This document shows, one piece after another, positions 1 through 8,015 of a stretch of 21,841 nt of DNA. Made by a program: the position numbers and the translations under genes. The notes below the pieces were generated by a model that saw nothing but the letters and a program-made list of their open reading frames with translations, was not told where the DNA came from and made no database searches. The stretch's first letter is position 1. Each line of letters opens with the position of its first letter. This stretch comes from CAYJII01 sp964370225 (GTDB lineage Bacteria; Bacillota; Clostridia; Oscillospirales; Ruminococcaceae). The stretch spans positions 1 to 21,841 of the forward strand of contig CAYJII010000039.1 of NCBI GenBank assembly GCA_964370225.1, given 5' to 3'.

Positions 1-101
1 GTATCATCAGTAGTACCATCGTCAGTAGTGCCGTCGTCCTCTGTGGTATCATCAGTAGTATCGTCGTCGGTAATGCCGTCGTCTTCTGTTGTATCATCAG
101 T
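1..101. repeat. 45-bp in-frame tandem repeat inside the lipoprotein gene
   Basis: Two full 45-bp units (1-45 and 46-90) differ at 6 positions by my count. A third begins at 91 with the same GTATCATCAGT before diverging. The period is a multiple of three, so changes in copy number would lengthen or shorten the 15-residue Thr/Asp repeat without a frameshift. The array runs off the left edge, so the total copy number is unknown. Confidence 0.85.
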
Positions 102-221
102 TTCATCTGTAACTGCATTATCAGGGTCAGTGCTTTCATCAACCGCTGGTTCAGATGTGCATGATGCGAACGTTACCAACATCATCGCTGCTACTAATAA
201 TAAAGCTAATTTTCTTTTCAT
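1..221 (-). CDS. Thr/Asp-rich repeat lipoprotein, N-terminal part (C-terminus outside window)
   Basis: The ATG at 219-221 is preceded by AAAGGAG at 229-235, and the frame stays open to the window edge (73 codons seen). The product begins with a lipoprotein signal peptide: MKRK, a hydrophobic stretch from about residue 5 to 18, then the lipobox-like FASC with the lipidated cysteine at residue 21. What follows is a very acidic, low-complexity linker built from D, T, E and G. It contains a 15-residue repeat (DDTTEDDG-type) that matches the 45-bp DNA repeat at 1-101. Such linkers usually tether an extracytoplasmic domain, for example a substrate-binding or enzyme domain, to the outer face of the membrane. 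That domain lies beyond position 1, so no function can be assigned. Signal peptide and linker are clear; the family is unknown. Confidence 0.8.
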   Translation of the reverse strand, partial: MKRKLALLLVAAMMLVTFASCTSEPAVDESTDPDNAVTDETDDTTEDDGITDDDTTDDTTEDDGTTDDGTTDD

Positions 222-275
222 AATAATTCTCCTTTAAATTGTTTATATTAATATTAGCAATTAAGCTATGTTTAG

Positions 276-284
276 ATTATACCA
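276..284 (-). promoter_or_regulatory. Extended -10 promoter element for the lipoprotein gene
   Basis: On the minus strand this reads TGGTATAAT: a perfect TATAAT with the TGN extension, about 55 bases before the ATG. No good -35 lies 17 bases upstream, which is common for extended -10 promoters. Confidence 0.45.
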
Positions 285-611
285 TCATAAAAATTAATGT
301 GTTTATTAAATAAAAAAGATAAAATTAAAATTCACAGTAAATTAAATTAATAATTCCTAAACATAATATTATATTCAACAACGAATGTCTTTGACAATTT
401 CAACAAATACCAGCTCACTAATATGTAAAAAACATCGTAAAGATGCATGCAATTGTGTAAAATACATTTATTGTAATAATAATTAAATTTATATTTGGAT
501 ACTATTCATTTTTTGTTCTATTTTAGCTAATAGCTAGATAATTTTTTGTTTACTTAATATTAATAATCAGCAAAAAAAAGCATCTACAGAAGCTGCCTTT
601 AATAGATTTTA

Positions 612-640
612 TTGTAAAAAATAATATATTGTGGTAAAAT
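612..640 (+). promoter_or_regulatory. Sigma-A type promoter of the RND pump operon
   Basis: TTGTAA (612-617), a 17-base spacer and TAAAAT (635-640) with an extended -10 TGG (632-634). It lies 47 bases before the ATG at 688. The inverted repeat at 647-663 falls at the likely transcription start and could be an operator. Confidence 0.65.
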
Positions 641-687
641 ATAACTAACAAATCAAGTTTGTTTTATAATCTGGAAAGGGAAATAAA

Positions 688-2199
688 ATGATTATGAGAA
701 AAAAAGCATTAATAATTATAAGTGTGCTAGTTGTAGCAATTATTTTAGTAATCGTAGCAATAATATTGCTCCAAGATGTAGCATCTGATAACGGCACTCA
801 AGATAGTGCGACCGAGCGAAGTTATGCAGTTGAAACAATAATAGCTAAAAATGAAAGCAATGATAATTTTTTAAGTTACACAGCTTTGATACAACCGAGA
901 ATAATCGAGCAAGTTACTTTTACAAGCATAAATACCGTAAAGGAAATATATGTTAGTGAAGGGGATAAAGTGAGTGTTGGGCATGTGCTGGTTTTACTTG
1001 ATGAAAGTCAAGCAAGACAACTCAGCACTGTTGCATACAACGAAATGATTGCAGCAGAGAATGCGATGAATGTTGCAAAACTCAACTATGATACTGCTTT
1101 AGAAGCATATAACGATGCACTCAATAATGATGATGTAGTTGTGGATGAAGATACAGTTCAATCGCAACTCAACTCTGCTATTGCAAATAGGGATAAGATA
1201 CAAGCTGAACTTGATGAAATAAACGAAAGTTTAGCCCCATACATTGTAGTGAGAGATAATGCTCAAAATGAACTAAATACTGCAACCGAGAAATATAATG
1301 CAGCAACAGAAGCACTTGAGGCTGATCCAGATAATGAGCAAAAAAAGATTGAACAAGAAAATGCTCTTGAAGATTTGAATACAAAAACGGAAAAGCTAAG
1401 TCAAGCGCAAAGCGATTTGAGTGCTCAGGAAGATTTGTTAAATAAAAACGGAAAAGAAGCTGAGCTTGCTACCGCAGAGACCGCTGTTGACGCTCTTCAG
1501 TCAACATATGATAATTTGCAGGACAATCCTATAGTGAGTAGTGATGTACTCTACACACAAAGCGAGGCAGCTCGCCTGACGTATGAAGCGTCAAAATCTA
1601 CACATTCAGCTTTAAAAGAAACGTATGAAGCAACTTTAGATAATATTGAAAACTTAACATATAAATCCACAGTCGATGGCACAGTTTTAACTGTGATATC
1701 GACAGAAGGCTCTGTGGTGACGCCATTAGCACCGGTTATGGTCATTGGTTCTGACGAAAAAATCGCACAGTTTGGAATCTCGAGTGATGATTCACTAAGA
1801 GTAAGGTCGGGCGTGAAAGCAAAAATAACAATAAAGGGCGAAGAATATGACGGTGAGATAACAAATGTATCTGCTTTGCCTGATGAAATGACCAGAACCT
1901 ACCTCACCGATGTCAGCATTAATGATGCTCCAGATGGACTATTACTAGGTGAAGTTGTGTATGTTGATATTAATTTAGGAGAGACCTCAGGCATATGGGT
2001 ACCATTAAACATCGTGTTAAATGATGGCGAGGATTACCTTTTTGTAGTTGAAAATGAAAGGGCTAGTCGCAAAAATATCGAAATATTGGAAGTAAATGAT
2101 GATAAAGTTCTAGTTAGTGGAATTAATGAAGGGGACCTTATCATTTCCCAAGGGATGAAAACTTTAAAAAGCGGATATAAAGTATCTATTATTGAGTAG
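688..2199 (+). CDS. RND efflux pump membrane-fusion (periplasmic adaptor) protein, HlyD/MFP family
   Basis: 503 residues. An N-terminal membrane anchor (about 7-28) is followed by the first half of a biotinyl/lipoyl-like domain (about 84-105, EGDKVSVGHVLVLLD). A long Glu/Gln/Asn-rich alpha-helical hairpin with coiled-coil character spans about 108-320. The second lipoyl half is at about 325-354 (STVDGTVLTVISTEGSVV), then beta-barrel and membrane-proximal domains to the end. The ATG at 688 was preferred to the in-frame ATG at 694 because GGAAAGGG (673-680) is 7 bases away. The permease follows 17 bases downstream, so the two form one operon. In the MFP family this subunit couples an RND transporter to the cell exterior. 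No TolC-type outer-membrane gene is present, as expected for a single-membrane Firmicute. The substrate cannot be read from sequence. Confidence 0.92.
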   Translation: MIMRKKALIIISVLVVAIILVIVAIILLQDVASDNGTQDSATERSYAVETIIAKNESNDNFLSYTALIQPRIIEQVTFTSINTVKEIYVSEGDKVSVGHVLVLLDESQARQLSTVAYNEMIAAENAMNVAKLNYDTALEAYNDALNNDDVVVDEDTVQSQLNSAIANRDKIQAELDEINESLAPYIVVRDNAQNELNTATEKYNAATEALEADPDNEQKKIEQENALEDLNTKTEKLSQAQSDLSAQEDLLNKNGKEAELATAETAVDALQSTYDNLQDNPIVSSDVLYTQSEAARLTYEASKSTHSALKETYEATLDNIENLTYKSTVDGTVLTVISTEGSVVTPLAPVMVIGSDEKIAQFGISSDDSLRVRSGVKAKITIKGEEYDGEITNVSALPDEMTRTYLTDVSINDAPDGLLLGEVVYVDINLGETSGIWVPLNIVLNDGEDYLFVVENERASRKNIEILEVNDDKVLVSGINEGDLIISQGMKTLKSGYKVSIIE

Positions 2200-2216
2200 T
2201 GTGATTGGAGTGAAAT

Positions 2217-5200
2217 ATGTTAGGGAAAAAATTTGTTAAATTTATCTTGCATAACAGAATAACTGTCATAATACTAATGATAGCAGTAATAGTCGCTGGG
2301 ATATATAGTTATTATGTTATCCCCAAACGTGAAAATCCTGATACTACTGTTGCAGCTGCAGTGGTTACTACCATTTACCCTGGTGCAACACCGAGCGAAG
2401 TCGAGGAAAATGTCACCAATGTATTGGAAGACAAGATAAAAACGCTAAAAAATATAGATTATTACTCAAGCAGTAGCATGAACAGTGTTAGTGTTTTGTT
2501 AGTGATGTATGATTTAGATGTACAAGTTAGCGAAGTCGAAAGTGATTTGAGACAAGCCATTTCAGACACACAAGCGTTGTTACCAGACTTAGCACAAGAA
2601 AGCATGGTAAATACTGATGTGGTTGACGAAAATCAGTTTATTATAAGTTTGTCAGGGGAGGAGTATTCTGATTCTGACTTAGTAGAATTTGCTGAGAGTG
2701 CGAAAGAAATTATCGAGGAAGTAGAGGGGATTGAGTCAGTAGTAATAGAAGGCGCCAGTCCTAAGCGAGTAGTGGTTGAAACTGATTCGGAAAAAATGCA
2801 AAATTACTCGATAAATATAGAAAATATTATACAGTTAATGCAAGCTCAAAATCTTTCAATTCCATCCGGTAGTATACAATATGATGATACTAGCATAAAT
2901 GTGGTAACTCCTGCAGTTTTCGAATCGCTTGCAGATATTGAAAACACTGTAATATCAGGAGCAGAAGATTCATTAAGTTTTGTAAGGCTAAAAGATGTAG
3001 CCGATGTGTATATCAGCGAAGAGCAGGATTATTATTTTGCTCAAGACTCAAATAGAGCGATTTTATTGACAGGGACGATTACTCCTGAAATTAATGCGGT
3101 TATTGTAGGGGAGGAGCTTAGAAAGGCAATTGATAGTGCTAAAGCCCAACTCCCTGATGATTTGATATTTCATGAAGTAATGTACGCTCCTGAGGATATC
3201 GACAATTCAATTAACAGCTTCGTTTTAAACCTTGGTGAGAGCATATTACTAATCGTGATAGTAGTAATGATTGGTGTGCATTTGCGTAATGGCATCATAG
3301 TTTCAGTTGCACTCCCGCTAAGCATACTTATTACATTTATTGTTATGAATTTAATCGGAGTTGACTTCCACTTCATTTCGATTGCTGCACTTATTGTATC
3401 GCTGGGAATTTTGGTAGATAATGCAATAGTAATCAGCGAGGCGATACAGCAAAACTTAAACAGTGGTATTGCTAAAACCAAAGCAATTACTCAAGGCGTG
3501 CGAGAAACAGCAATTCCTGTATTGACTTCGACATTAACAACAATTGCTACTTTCTCAATCATTTACTTTGTTCCTGGTACTGTTGGGCAAATTGCTGGAG
3601 AAATCCCAACTGTTGTTATAACTGCACTGATTGCTAGTTATATTGTAGCGATGTGTGCAGTCCCAGTTCTAGCGTACTATTTCTTTAAACCGGAGCATAA
3701 TCATAAAGAGAAAAAAATGAGCTTCATAAAGCGATTTTTCGATTTTATGCTAATAATTGCACTCAAACATAAAATTATGACTGTGTGCGTGTCATTTATG
3801 ACTTTGGGTGTAGCTGCACTATTAGCAATGCAATTAGGGTTACAGTTTTTCCCAGTTGCAAATAAACCGATAATTTACATTAATTATGAAAGCGAAAATA
3901 TGTCAATAGAGTCGACTGAAGACATAAGCTTGCAGATAAATGAAATACTTGATAGTGACCCCGTGGTAGATAATTATACCTATGGCGTGGGGAATGGACT
4001 ACCAAACTTCTTTTTAACAGTACCTTCAGTAAGCGCTTCTCCTAATGTGGGGCAGTACATGTTACAGCTTAATAAAGAGGAGTTATTGACCAGTGGGGGA
4101 GTTGAGGAAAAGGCACGTGATTTACAAGAAGTATTCGACAAATCTATAGCGGGTGCCACAGTAACAGTACGCTGTCTTGAGTATTCACTACCAACTGAAG
4201 CGACAATAACTTTGTCCGTATCGGGAGAAGATATAGAAAAAATTTCTGCTGTTGCTGATGAAATTGTAATTTTACTTAATGAGATTGACGGTACAGCATA
4301 TGTAAGAAACACTAATATCATGCCACAATATGATTACAATATTAATATGGATAGCGAACTATTATCTACCTACGGACTACTAAAATACGATGTCTTAAAA
4401 CAAATTAATAGCTCACTTATGGGTGTGAATGTGGGAACATATTATGCAGGAAATAGCAATTTAGATATCCTTGTTAAAAGTGATATCACATCGCTATCAG
4501 AACTAGAAAATTTGCAGATATATTCTAGCATTGCACCTACCTCAGTAAATCTAGAGCAAATAGCACAAATCGATATTACGCCGTCAGTACCGCTAATTAA
4601 GCATTATAATTCAGATAAATACGTTAATGTGCTAAGTGATGTTTTACCAGGATATAACTCGGTGAATATTGAAAATGAGTTATTTAATGAAAAACTCGAA
4701 AGCTTGGATTTAGATGGGATTGAGATTACCTCAAACGGCGAAGCGAGCAATATGTTCGATTTAATTTTATCGCTTGGCATAAGCTCAGTTATCGCAGTTT
4801 TCATTATATACTTGATACTATACTTCCAATTCAAGAATTTTACGAACCCACTAATTGTACTATCTAGCATACCGCTTAGCTTTATTGGTTGTGGATTTGG
4901 TCTGTGGATATTTAGAATGGATATTCAGGCAATGGCATTATTAGGGCTGGTTAGCTTATTTGGTATTGTTGTCAATAATAGCATTTTGCTAATAGAAGCA
5001 ATTAACTCTGAAATAGCAAATGGCAAAGATATGAATGAAGCGTGTATCAGTGCTGTAAACCAAAGATTTCGCCCGATTATGCTCTCAAGCACGACGACTT
5101 GTATAGGGCTTATACCACTAATATTATCAGGAGATGCTATGACAGCGCCGATGGCATCAGTACTACTGTTTGGCCTATTATTTTCTACTATATTAACTAT

Positions 5201-5243
5201 GGTAGTAGTGCCAACGATATTCTCAATTAAGAAAAGAAAATAA
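2217..5243 (+). CDS. RND-family multidrug efflux permease (AcrB/SwrC-like)
   Basis: 1008 residues, the usual RND length. The layout is duplicated: one TM helix (about 12-32), a large extracytoplasmic loop, a bundle of TM helices (about 335-490), then a second TM (about 525-545), a second loop and the final bundle (about 835-1005). The NPDTTVAAAVVTTIYPGATPSEVEENV segment near residue 40 is typical of the AcrB porter domain. TM4 reads GILVDNAIVISE with D401-N402, where AcrB has two aspartates. The matching helix in the second half reads GIVVNNSILLIE with N920-N921, where AcrB has a lysine. Such VDN/VNN pairs occur in some RND clades, so a proton-driven pump is still likely. GGAG at 2207-2210 supports the start. 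The gene is cotranscribed with the adaptor and ends just before the terminator at 5251-5284. Confidence 0.93.
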   Translation: MLGKKFVKFILHNRITVIILMIAVIVAGIYSYYVIPKRENPDTTVAAAVVTTIYPGATPSEVEENVTNVLEDKIKTLKNIDYYSSSSMNSVSVLLVMYDLDVQVSEVESDLRQAISDTQALLPDLAQESMVNTDVVDENQFIISLSGEEYSDSDLVEFAESAKEIIEEVEGIESVVIEGASPKRVVVETDSEKMQNYSINIENIIQLMQAQNLSIPSGSIQYDDTSINVVTPAVFESLADIENTVISGAEDSLSFVRLKDVADVYISEEQDYYFAQDSNRAILLTGTITPEINAVIVGEELRKAIDSAKAQLPDDLIFHEVMYAPEDIDNSINSFVLNLGESILLIVIVVMIGVHLRNGIIVSVALPLSILITFIVMNLIGVDFHFISIAALIVSLGILVDNAIVISEAIQQNLNSGIAKTKAITQGVRETAIPVLTSTLTTIATFSIIYFVPGTVGQIAGEIPTVVITALIASYIVAMCAVPVLAYYFFKPEHNHKEKKMSFIKRFFDFMLIIALKHKIMTVCVSFMTLGVAALLAMQLGLQFFPVANKPIIYINYESENMSIESTEDISLQINEILDSDPVVDNYTYGVGNGLPNFFLTVPSVSASPNVGQYMLQLNKEELLTSGGVEEKARDLQEVFDKSIAGATVTVRCLEYSLPTEATITLSVSGEDIEKISAVADEIVILLNEIDGTAYVRNTNIMPQYDYNINMDSELLSTYGLLKYDVLKQINSSLMGVNVGTYYAGNSNLDILVKSDITSLSELENLQIYSSIAPTSVNLEQIAQIDITPSVPLIKHYNSDKYVNVLSDVLPGYNSVNIENELFNEKLESLDLDGIEITSNGEASNMFDLILSLGISSVIAVFIIYLILYFQFKNFTNPLIVLSSIPLSFIGCGFGLWIFRMDIQAMALLGLVSLFGIVVNNSILLIEAINSEIANGKDMNEACISAVNQRFRPIMLSSTTTCIGLIPLILSGDAMTAPMASVLLFGLLFSTILTMVVVPTIFSIKKRK

Positions 5244-5250
5244 TATAATA

Positions 5251-5284
5251 AAAAATACGATGTGAAAGCTCACATCGTATTTTT
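5251..5284. terminator. Bidirectional rho-independent terminator (RND permease / spo0A-like)
   Basis: A perfect 15-bp inverted repeat (arms AAAAATACGATGTGA and its complement) with a 4-base AAGC loop. It gives a T-run on either strand. It serves both convergent genes, and the stop codon of the minus-strand gene (5283-5285) overlaps its edge. Confidence 0.93.
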
Positions 5285-6047
5285 ATGTAAAGTTATGATT
5301 TTTAATTTTAAGTTTAATTTTCTCAGTAATCAAAGCGATAGCTGCTGAGTTTGTAGGCTTAGATTTACTTGAAAAAAACTCACTTAACACAGTGGCATTA
5401 CCACGATTCCACATGCTCACAATAGCATGGCGGATGGCTCGCTCGACACTGATTGTCGTTGTGTTAAATTTTTTTGCTACTGTTGGATATAAAAGTTTGG
5501 TTACTTGATAAATCATTTCATCATCACATACAGATAATACAATGGATTGTTTTAAATACATATATCCTTTTAAATTAAGCTGCATCCCCAAATTTTGTAA
5601 CATCTCAGCAATAAGACCTTCTAACTCCAGGGATTCACTATCTATAGGTTGAAGAATTCGTGAAGGCAAAAGACTCTTTGCCAACACAAAAATTCGATCA
5701 CATAAAAATTTTATATCAAATGGTTTTAGTACGTATTCTACAGCACCTATTTCTAGTGTTTGCTGTTGAAATACCGAGTTTTCATATGAGCTTACTACCA
5801 TAAAAGAAGGTGTAAAGTCTTCATTGAAAATTGCGATGCACTTTATAATCCCCATAGCGTCAATATGAGGCATAATCGAATCTATTATTACAATATTCGG
5901 TCTATATAATTTTATCGCATTTAATACTTCTAATCCGTCTTTTGGCGTAGTGATAACTTCAAAACCAACCCGAGCAAGCATCTCGCTACAAAGTTTTCCA
6001 AAGTTATATGTATTGTCGCCAACAAGAATTTTAACACATTCACTCAA
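5283..6047 (-). CDS. spo0A: Spo0A-like sporulation response regulator
   Basis: 254 residues. The N-terminal receiver (about 4-120) has the phosphoacceptor D56 in IIDSIMP, S86, and K108 in VLKPF. The C-terminal domain (about 140-250) is strongly Spo0A-like: LKGYMYLKQSI, LYPTVAKKFNTT, the recognition helix VERAIRHAI (201-209), and KPTNS near 230. Spo0A is the master regulator of entry into sporulation in Bacilli and Clostridia; when phosphorylated it dimerises and binds 0A boxes. Position 10, normally an acidic-pocket aspartate, is glycine here (VGDN), while D11 is kept. The start is a TTG at 6045-6047 with AAGGAG (6057-6062) 9 bases upstream. The gene stands alone rather than beside spoIVB, its usual neighbour. 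A degenerate paralogue is possible, but the DNA-binding domain is well conserved. Confidence 0.88.
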   Translation of the reverse strand: MSECVKILVGDNTYNFGKLCSEMLARVGFEVITTPKDGLEVLNAIKLYRPNIVIIDSIMPHIDAMGIIKCIAIFNEDFTPSFMVVSSYENSVFQQQTLEIGAVEYVLKPFDIKFLCDRIFVLAKSLLPSRILQPIDSESLELEGLIAEMLQNLGMQLNLKGYMYLKQSIVLSVCDDEMIYQVTKLLYPTVAKKFNTTTISVERAIRHAIVSMWNRGNATVLSEFFSSKSKPTNSAAIALITEKIKLKIKNHNFT

Positions 6048-6080
6048 TTTTAATTGCTCCTTAAAATCAATTCCAGTTAC

Positions 6081-6089
6081 ATTTTAACA
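6081..6089 (-). promoter_or_regulatory. Possible extended -10 element of the spo0A-like gene
   Basis: On the minus strand it reads TGTTAAAAT, about 34 bases before the TTG start. The -35 candidate (TTTATT, 6104-6109) is poor. I saw no clear 0A box or sigma-H promoter in the gap. Confidence 0.3.
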
Positions 6090-6192
6090 TATTATTTTAC
6101 AAAAATAAAGCTTTTTTATGAAAAAATTACTTTTAAAGTAGACTTTTTATTTTTTACAGTAAAATTAATGTGAAAAATATATTTATTAAATA

Positions 6193-6221
6193 TTGCAAAA
6201 AATAATATTTTCGGTTATAAT
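6193..6221 (+). promoter_or_regulatory. Sigma-A promoter of the ABC transporter operon
   Basis: TTGCAA (6193-6198), a 17-base spacer, then a perfect TATAAT (6216-6221), 45 bases before the GTG start at 6267. Confidence 0.7.
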
Positions 6222-6266
6222 TATATAAATTTTCATAATATTTTAATAAAGAAAGTGTGATTATAC

Positions 6267-7133
6267 GTGATAGAAGTAAACAATTTAACCTATGAATATA
6301 AAAGCGGTAAGGGCATTTACGATATTACATTTAAAGTCCTCGATAGTAGCGTTACTGGATATTTAGGGCCAAACGGTGCTGGAAAAAGTACGACGATAAG
6401 AAATTTAATGGGGTTTTTAAAGGCAAATTCTGGTAATTGTAAAATTAGTGGACTAGATTGCTTTAATAATTCTAGCATAATAAAAGAAAATTTAGGCTAT
6501 ATTCCAGGAGAAATTGCATTTTTAGATAATATGCAATGTGAAGATTATATTAAATATCAGAGCAAACTGCGAAAGCTAAAAGATGATAAGCATTTAAAAA
6601 ATTTAATCGAGCGCTTTGAATTGGATACAAAAGGGAGCATAAAAAAATTCTCAAAAGGAATGAAACAGAAGCTTGGGATAATTACTGCATTTATGCATGA
6701 CCCTAGTATTCTCATTTTAGATGAACCAACCAGTGGGCTTGATCCACTAATGCAAAATGAATTTATAGATTTAGTTTTGGAGGAGAAGAAAAGAGGTAAA
6801 ACAATTTTATTATCAAGTCATATATTTGAAGAAGTAGAGAAGATTTGTGATGAAGTAATTATTATAAAAGAAGGACGTTTGGTTACTAATTGTGATATTA
6901 ATACGCTAAAAGCTACCCAACGAAAACTGTATATAGTAAAAACTAGCCAAGGTGTTAAATTAAAATCACTTGGGTATGAAATTGTAAATGAAAGCGATAA
7001 TAACTTCCATATCTATGTAAAAGGTGGAGAAGTAAATAAATTCATTAAAGATATTGCTAGTATTGATGTAGAAGATTTACACTCGCAAAATCAGAATTTA
7101 GAAGAAGTATTTTTGAATTTTTATAAGAAATAA
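6267..7133 (+). CDS. ABC transporter ATP-binding protein (ABC-2 exporter type, COG1131-like)
   Basis: 288 residues. Walker A GPNGAGKST at 34-42, ABC signature FSKGMKQ at 128-134, Walker B LILDEPTSGLD at 149-159 (D152, E153) and H-loop H185 (LLSSH) show a complete, probably active ATPase. The C-terminal 80 or so residues form the small accessory domain common in this subfamily. The start is GTG at 6267, with only a weak GAAAG-type ribosome site. The permease follows 24 bases downstream with a good ribosome site, so the pair forms a two-gene exporter energised by this cytoplasmic subunit. Relatives include bacteriocin-, antibiotic- and lipid-related exporters, and the substrate cannot be inferred. 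No sensor kinase or GntR regulator is adjacent. Confidence 0.93.
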   Translation: MIEVNNLTYEYKSGKGIYDITFKVLDSSVTGYLGPNGAGKSTTIRNLMGFLKANSGNCKISGLDCFNNSSIIKENLGYIPGEIAFLDNMQCEDYIKYQSKLRKLKDDKHLKNLIERFELDTKGSIKKFSKGMKQKLGIITAFMHDPSILILDEPTSGLDPLMQNEFIDLVLEEKKRGKTILLSSHIFEEVEKICDEVIIIKEGRLVTNCDINTLKATQRKLYIVKTSQGVKLKSLGYEIVNESDNNFHIYVKGGEVNKFIKDIASIDVEDLHSQNQNLEEVFLNFYKK

Positions 7134-7157
7134 GTAGATTTCTGGAAAGGTAATGTA

Positions 7158-7952
7158 ATGAATAAAACAATTTTTATGTATACATTCAAGCGAAACTATA
7201 AGCTAATGATTATATTCTTGTTTGTGCTAATTTTTTACCAAAGTGCAATAATCTTATTTATCGACCCAGATAATATGAGTGAAATAGCTGATATTTTTAG
7301 CATGGCAGATAGTTTTTTAGGACCACTGGGAATTAATCTCGCAGAGTTTACCTCACCGTTAAGCTACACTGCATCAACCTTTTTTTCAGTGTTGGTACTT
7401 GCCTTTACGATGGTCTTTATAATAATAGAGTCAATAGGCCTAGTTGCTAAACAGGTTGATGATACCTCAATTACTTGCATCTTAATGACGGCTGTAAAAC
7501 GCAGTGATTTTCTATTGACAAAATCTGTGTTCTTGCTGTTTTCGCTATTAATTTTATTCATCGGAATTTTTGTTAGTGGATTTTTAGCACTTTCTACTTT
7601 TGGGGAATTTAGTGTGTTTGATTATTTCATATTAGTACTATGTACATACACATTATGTTCAGCTGTTGCGATGCTATCATTTTTCCTTTCAGTTGCATTT
7701 TGTGATAGCAAATGGGGAATACGCTTAGCAGTTGCTACTCCAATTATGATGATACTAATAAAAATGTTTAGTGGTGTTAGTGAAGATATCGAGTGGATAA
7801 AATATATCAGCTTTTACGGGTACTACGACTCAACCGATATTATTAATGGAGAAGTAACCGCTGTTTTGTTTATCGGGGTTTTAGCGTTTATTACATTCAC
7901 GTTAATGGTCGCTTCTATAAAAGTATTCGATAAGAAAAACCTATCTATTTAA
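7158..7952 (+). CDS. ABC-2 type transporter permease
   Basis: 264 residues with about six hydrophobic membrane segments (near 16-33, 71-97, 121-145, 152-180, 188-205 and 230-252). The protein is short and hydrophobic and begins with the MYTFKRNYK-type cytoplasmic N-terminus seen in ABC-2 permeases. GGAAAGG (7144-7150) lies 7 bases before the ATG. It directly follows the ATPase gene and ends at a strong terminator, so it is the membrane partner of that ATPase. I recognise the ABC-2 architecture rather than a named subfamily, so the transported molecule is unknown. Confidence 0.85.
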   Translation: MNKTIFMYTFKRNYKLMIIFLFVLIFYQSAIILFIDPDNMSEIADIFSMADSFLGPLGINLAEFTSPLSYTASTFFSVLVLAFTMVFIIIESIGLVAKQVDDTSITCILMTAVKRSDFLLTKSVFLLFSLLILFIGIFVSGFLALSTFGEFSVFDYFILVLCTYTLCSAVAMLSFFLSVAFCDSKWGIRLAVATPIMMILIKMFSGVSEDIEWIKYISFYGYYDSTDIINGEVTAVLFIGVLAFITFTLMVASIKVFDKKNLSI

Positions 7953-7956
7953 TAAT

Positions 7957-7995
7957 AAAAATAAGCTATGGCAAAATGCCATAGCTTATTTTTTT
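7957..7995. terminator. Bidirectional rho-independent terminator (ABC permease / antiporter)
   Basis: The arms AAAATAAGCTATGGCA (7958-7973) and their complement (7977-7992) enclose a 3-base loop, followed by a T-run to 7995. On the minus strand the stem is followed by TTTTATTATT, so it can also end the convergent antiporter transcript (stop at 8016). Confidence 0.93.
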
Positions 7996-8015
7996 ATCCA
8001 AGACAGTAAATATTG

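Larger units (their letters stand above)
222..687. other. AT-rich intergenic region between two divergent genes
   Basis: I see no credible coding sequence in these 466 bases. It holds the minus-strand -10 element at 276-284 and the plus-strand promoter at 612-640. There is also a weak minus-strand hairpin followed by eight T (572-596; stem GCA.CT/AG.TGC with one mismatch). It looks like a terminator, but no minus-strand gene lies upstream of it in this window. A TTGACA at 391-396 has no matching -10. A short inverted repeat (AACAAA, 5-base loop, TTTGTT) sits at 647-663, near the expected start of the pump transcript. Confidence 0.5.

Noticed and set aside
28..237. Plus-strand ORF of Ser/Val repeats
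   Set aside because: It is the complement of the lipoprotein repeat; it has no ribosome site, whereas the minus-strand frame has a signal peptide, lipobox and AAAGGAG.
391..424. TTGACA in the first intergenic region as a promoter for a hidden small RNA
   Set aside because: No -10 at 16-18 bases; the nearest TAATAT is about 22 bases away, and no terminator-like structure follows on that strand.
572..596. Minus-strand terminator upstream of the pump operon
   Set aside because: The stem has a mismatch and no minus-strand gene lies ahead of it, so it may only stop antisense transcripts or be chance; not listed as a terminator.
5042..5230. Plus-strand 62-aa ORF inside the RND permease
   Set aside because: It is a second frame within the coding sequence of the permease C-terminus with no independent support.
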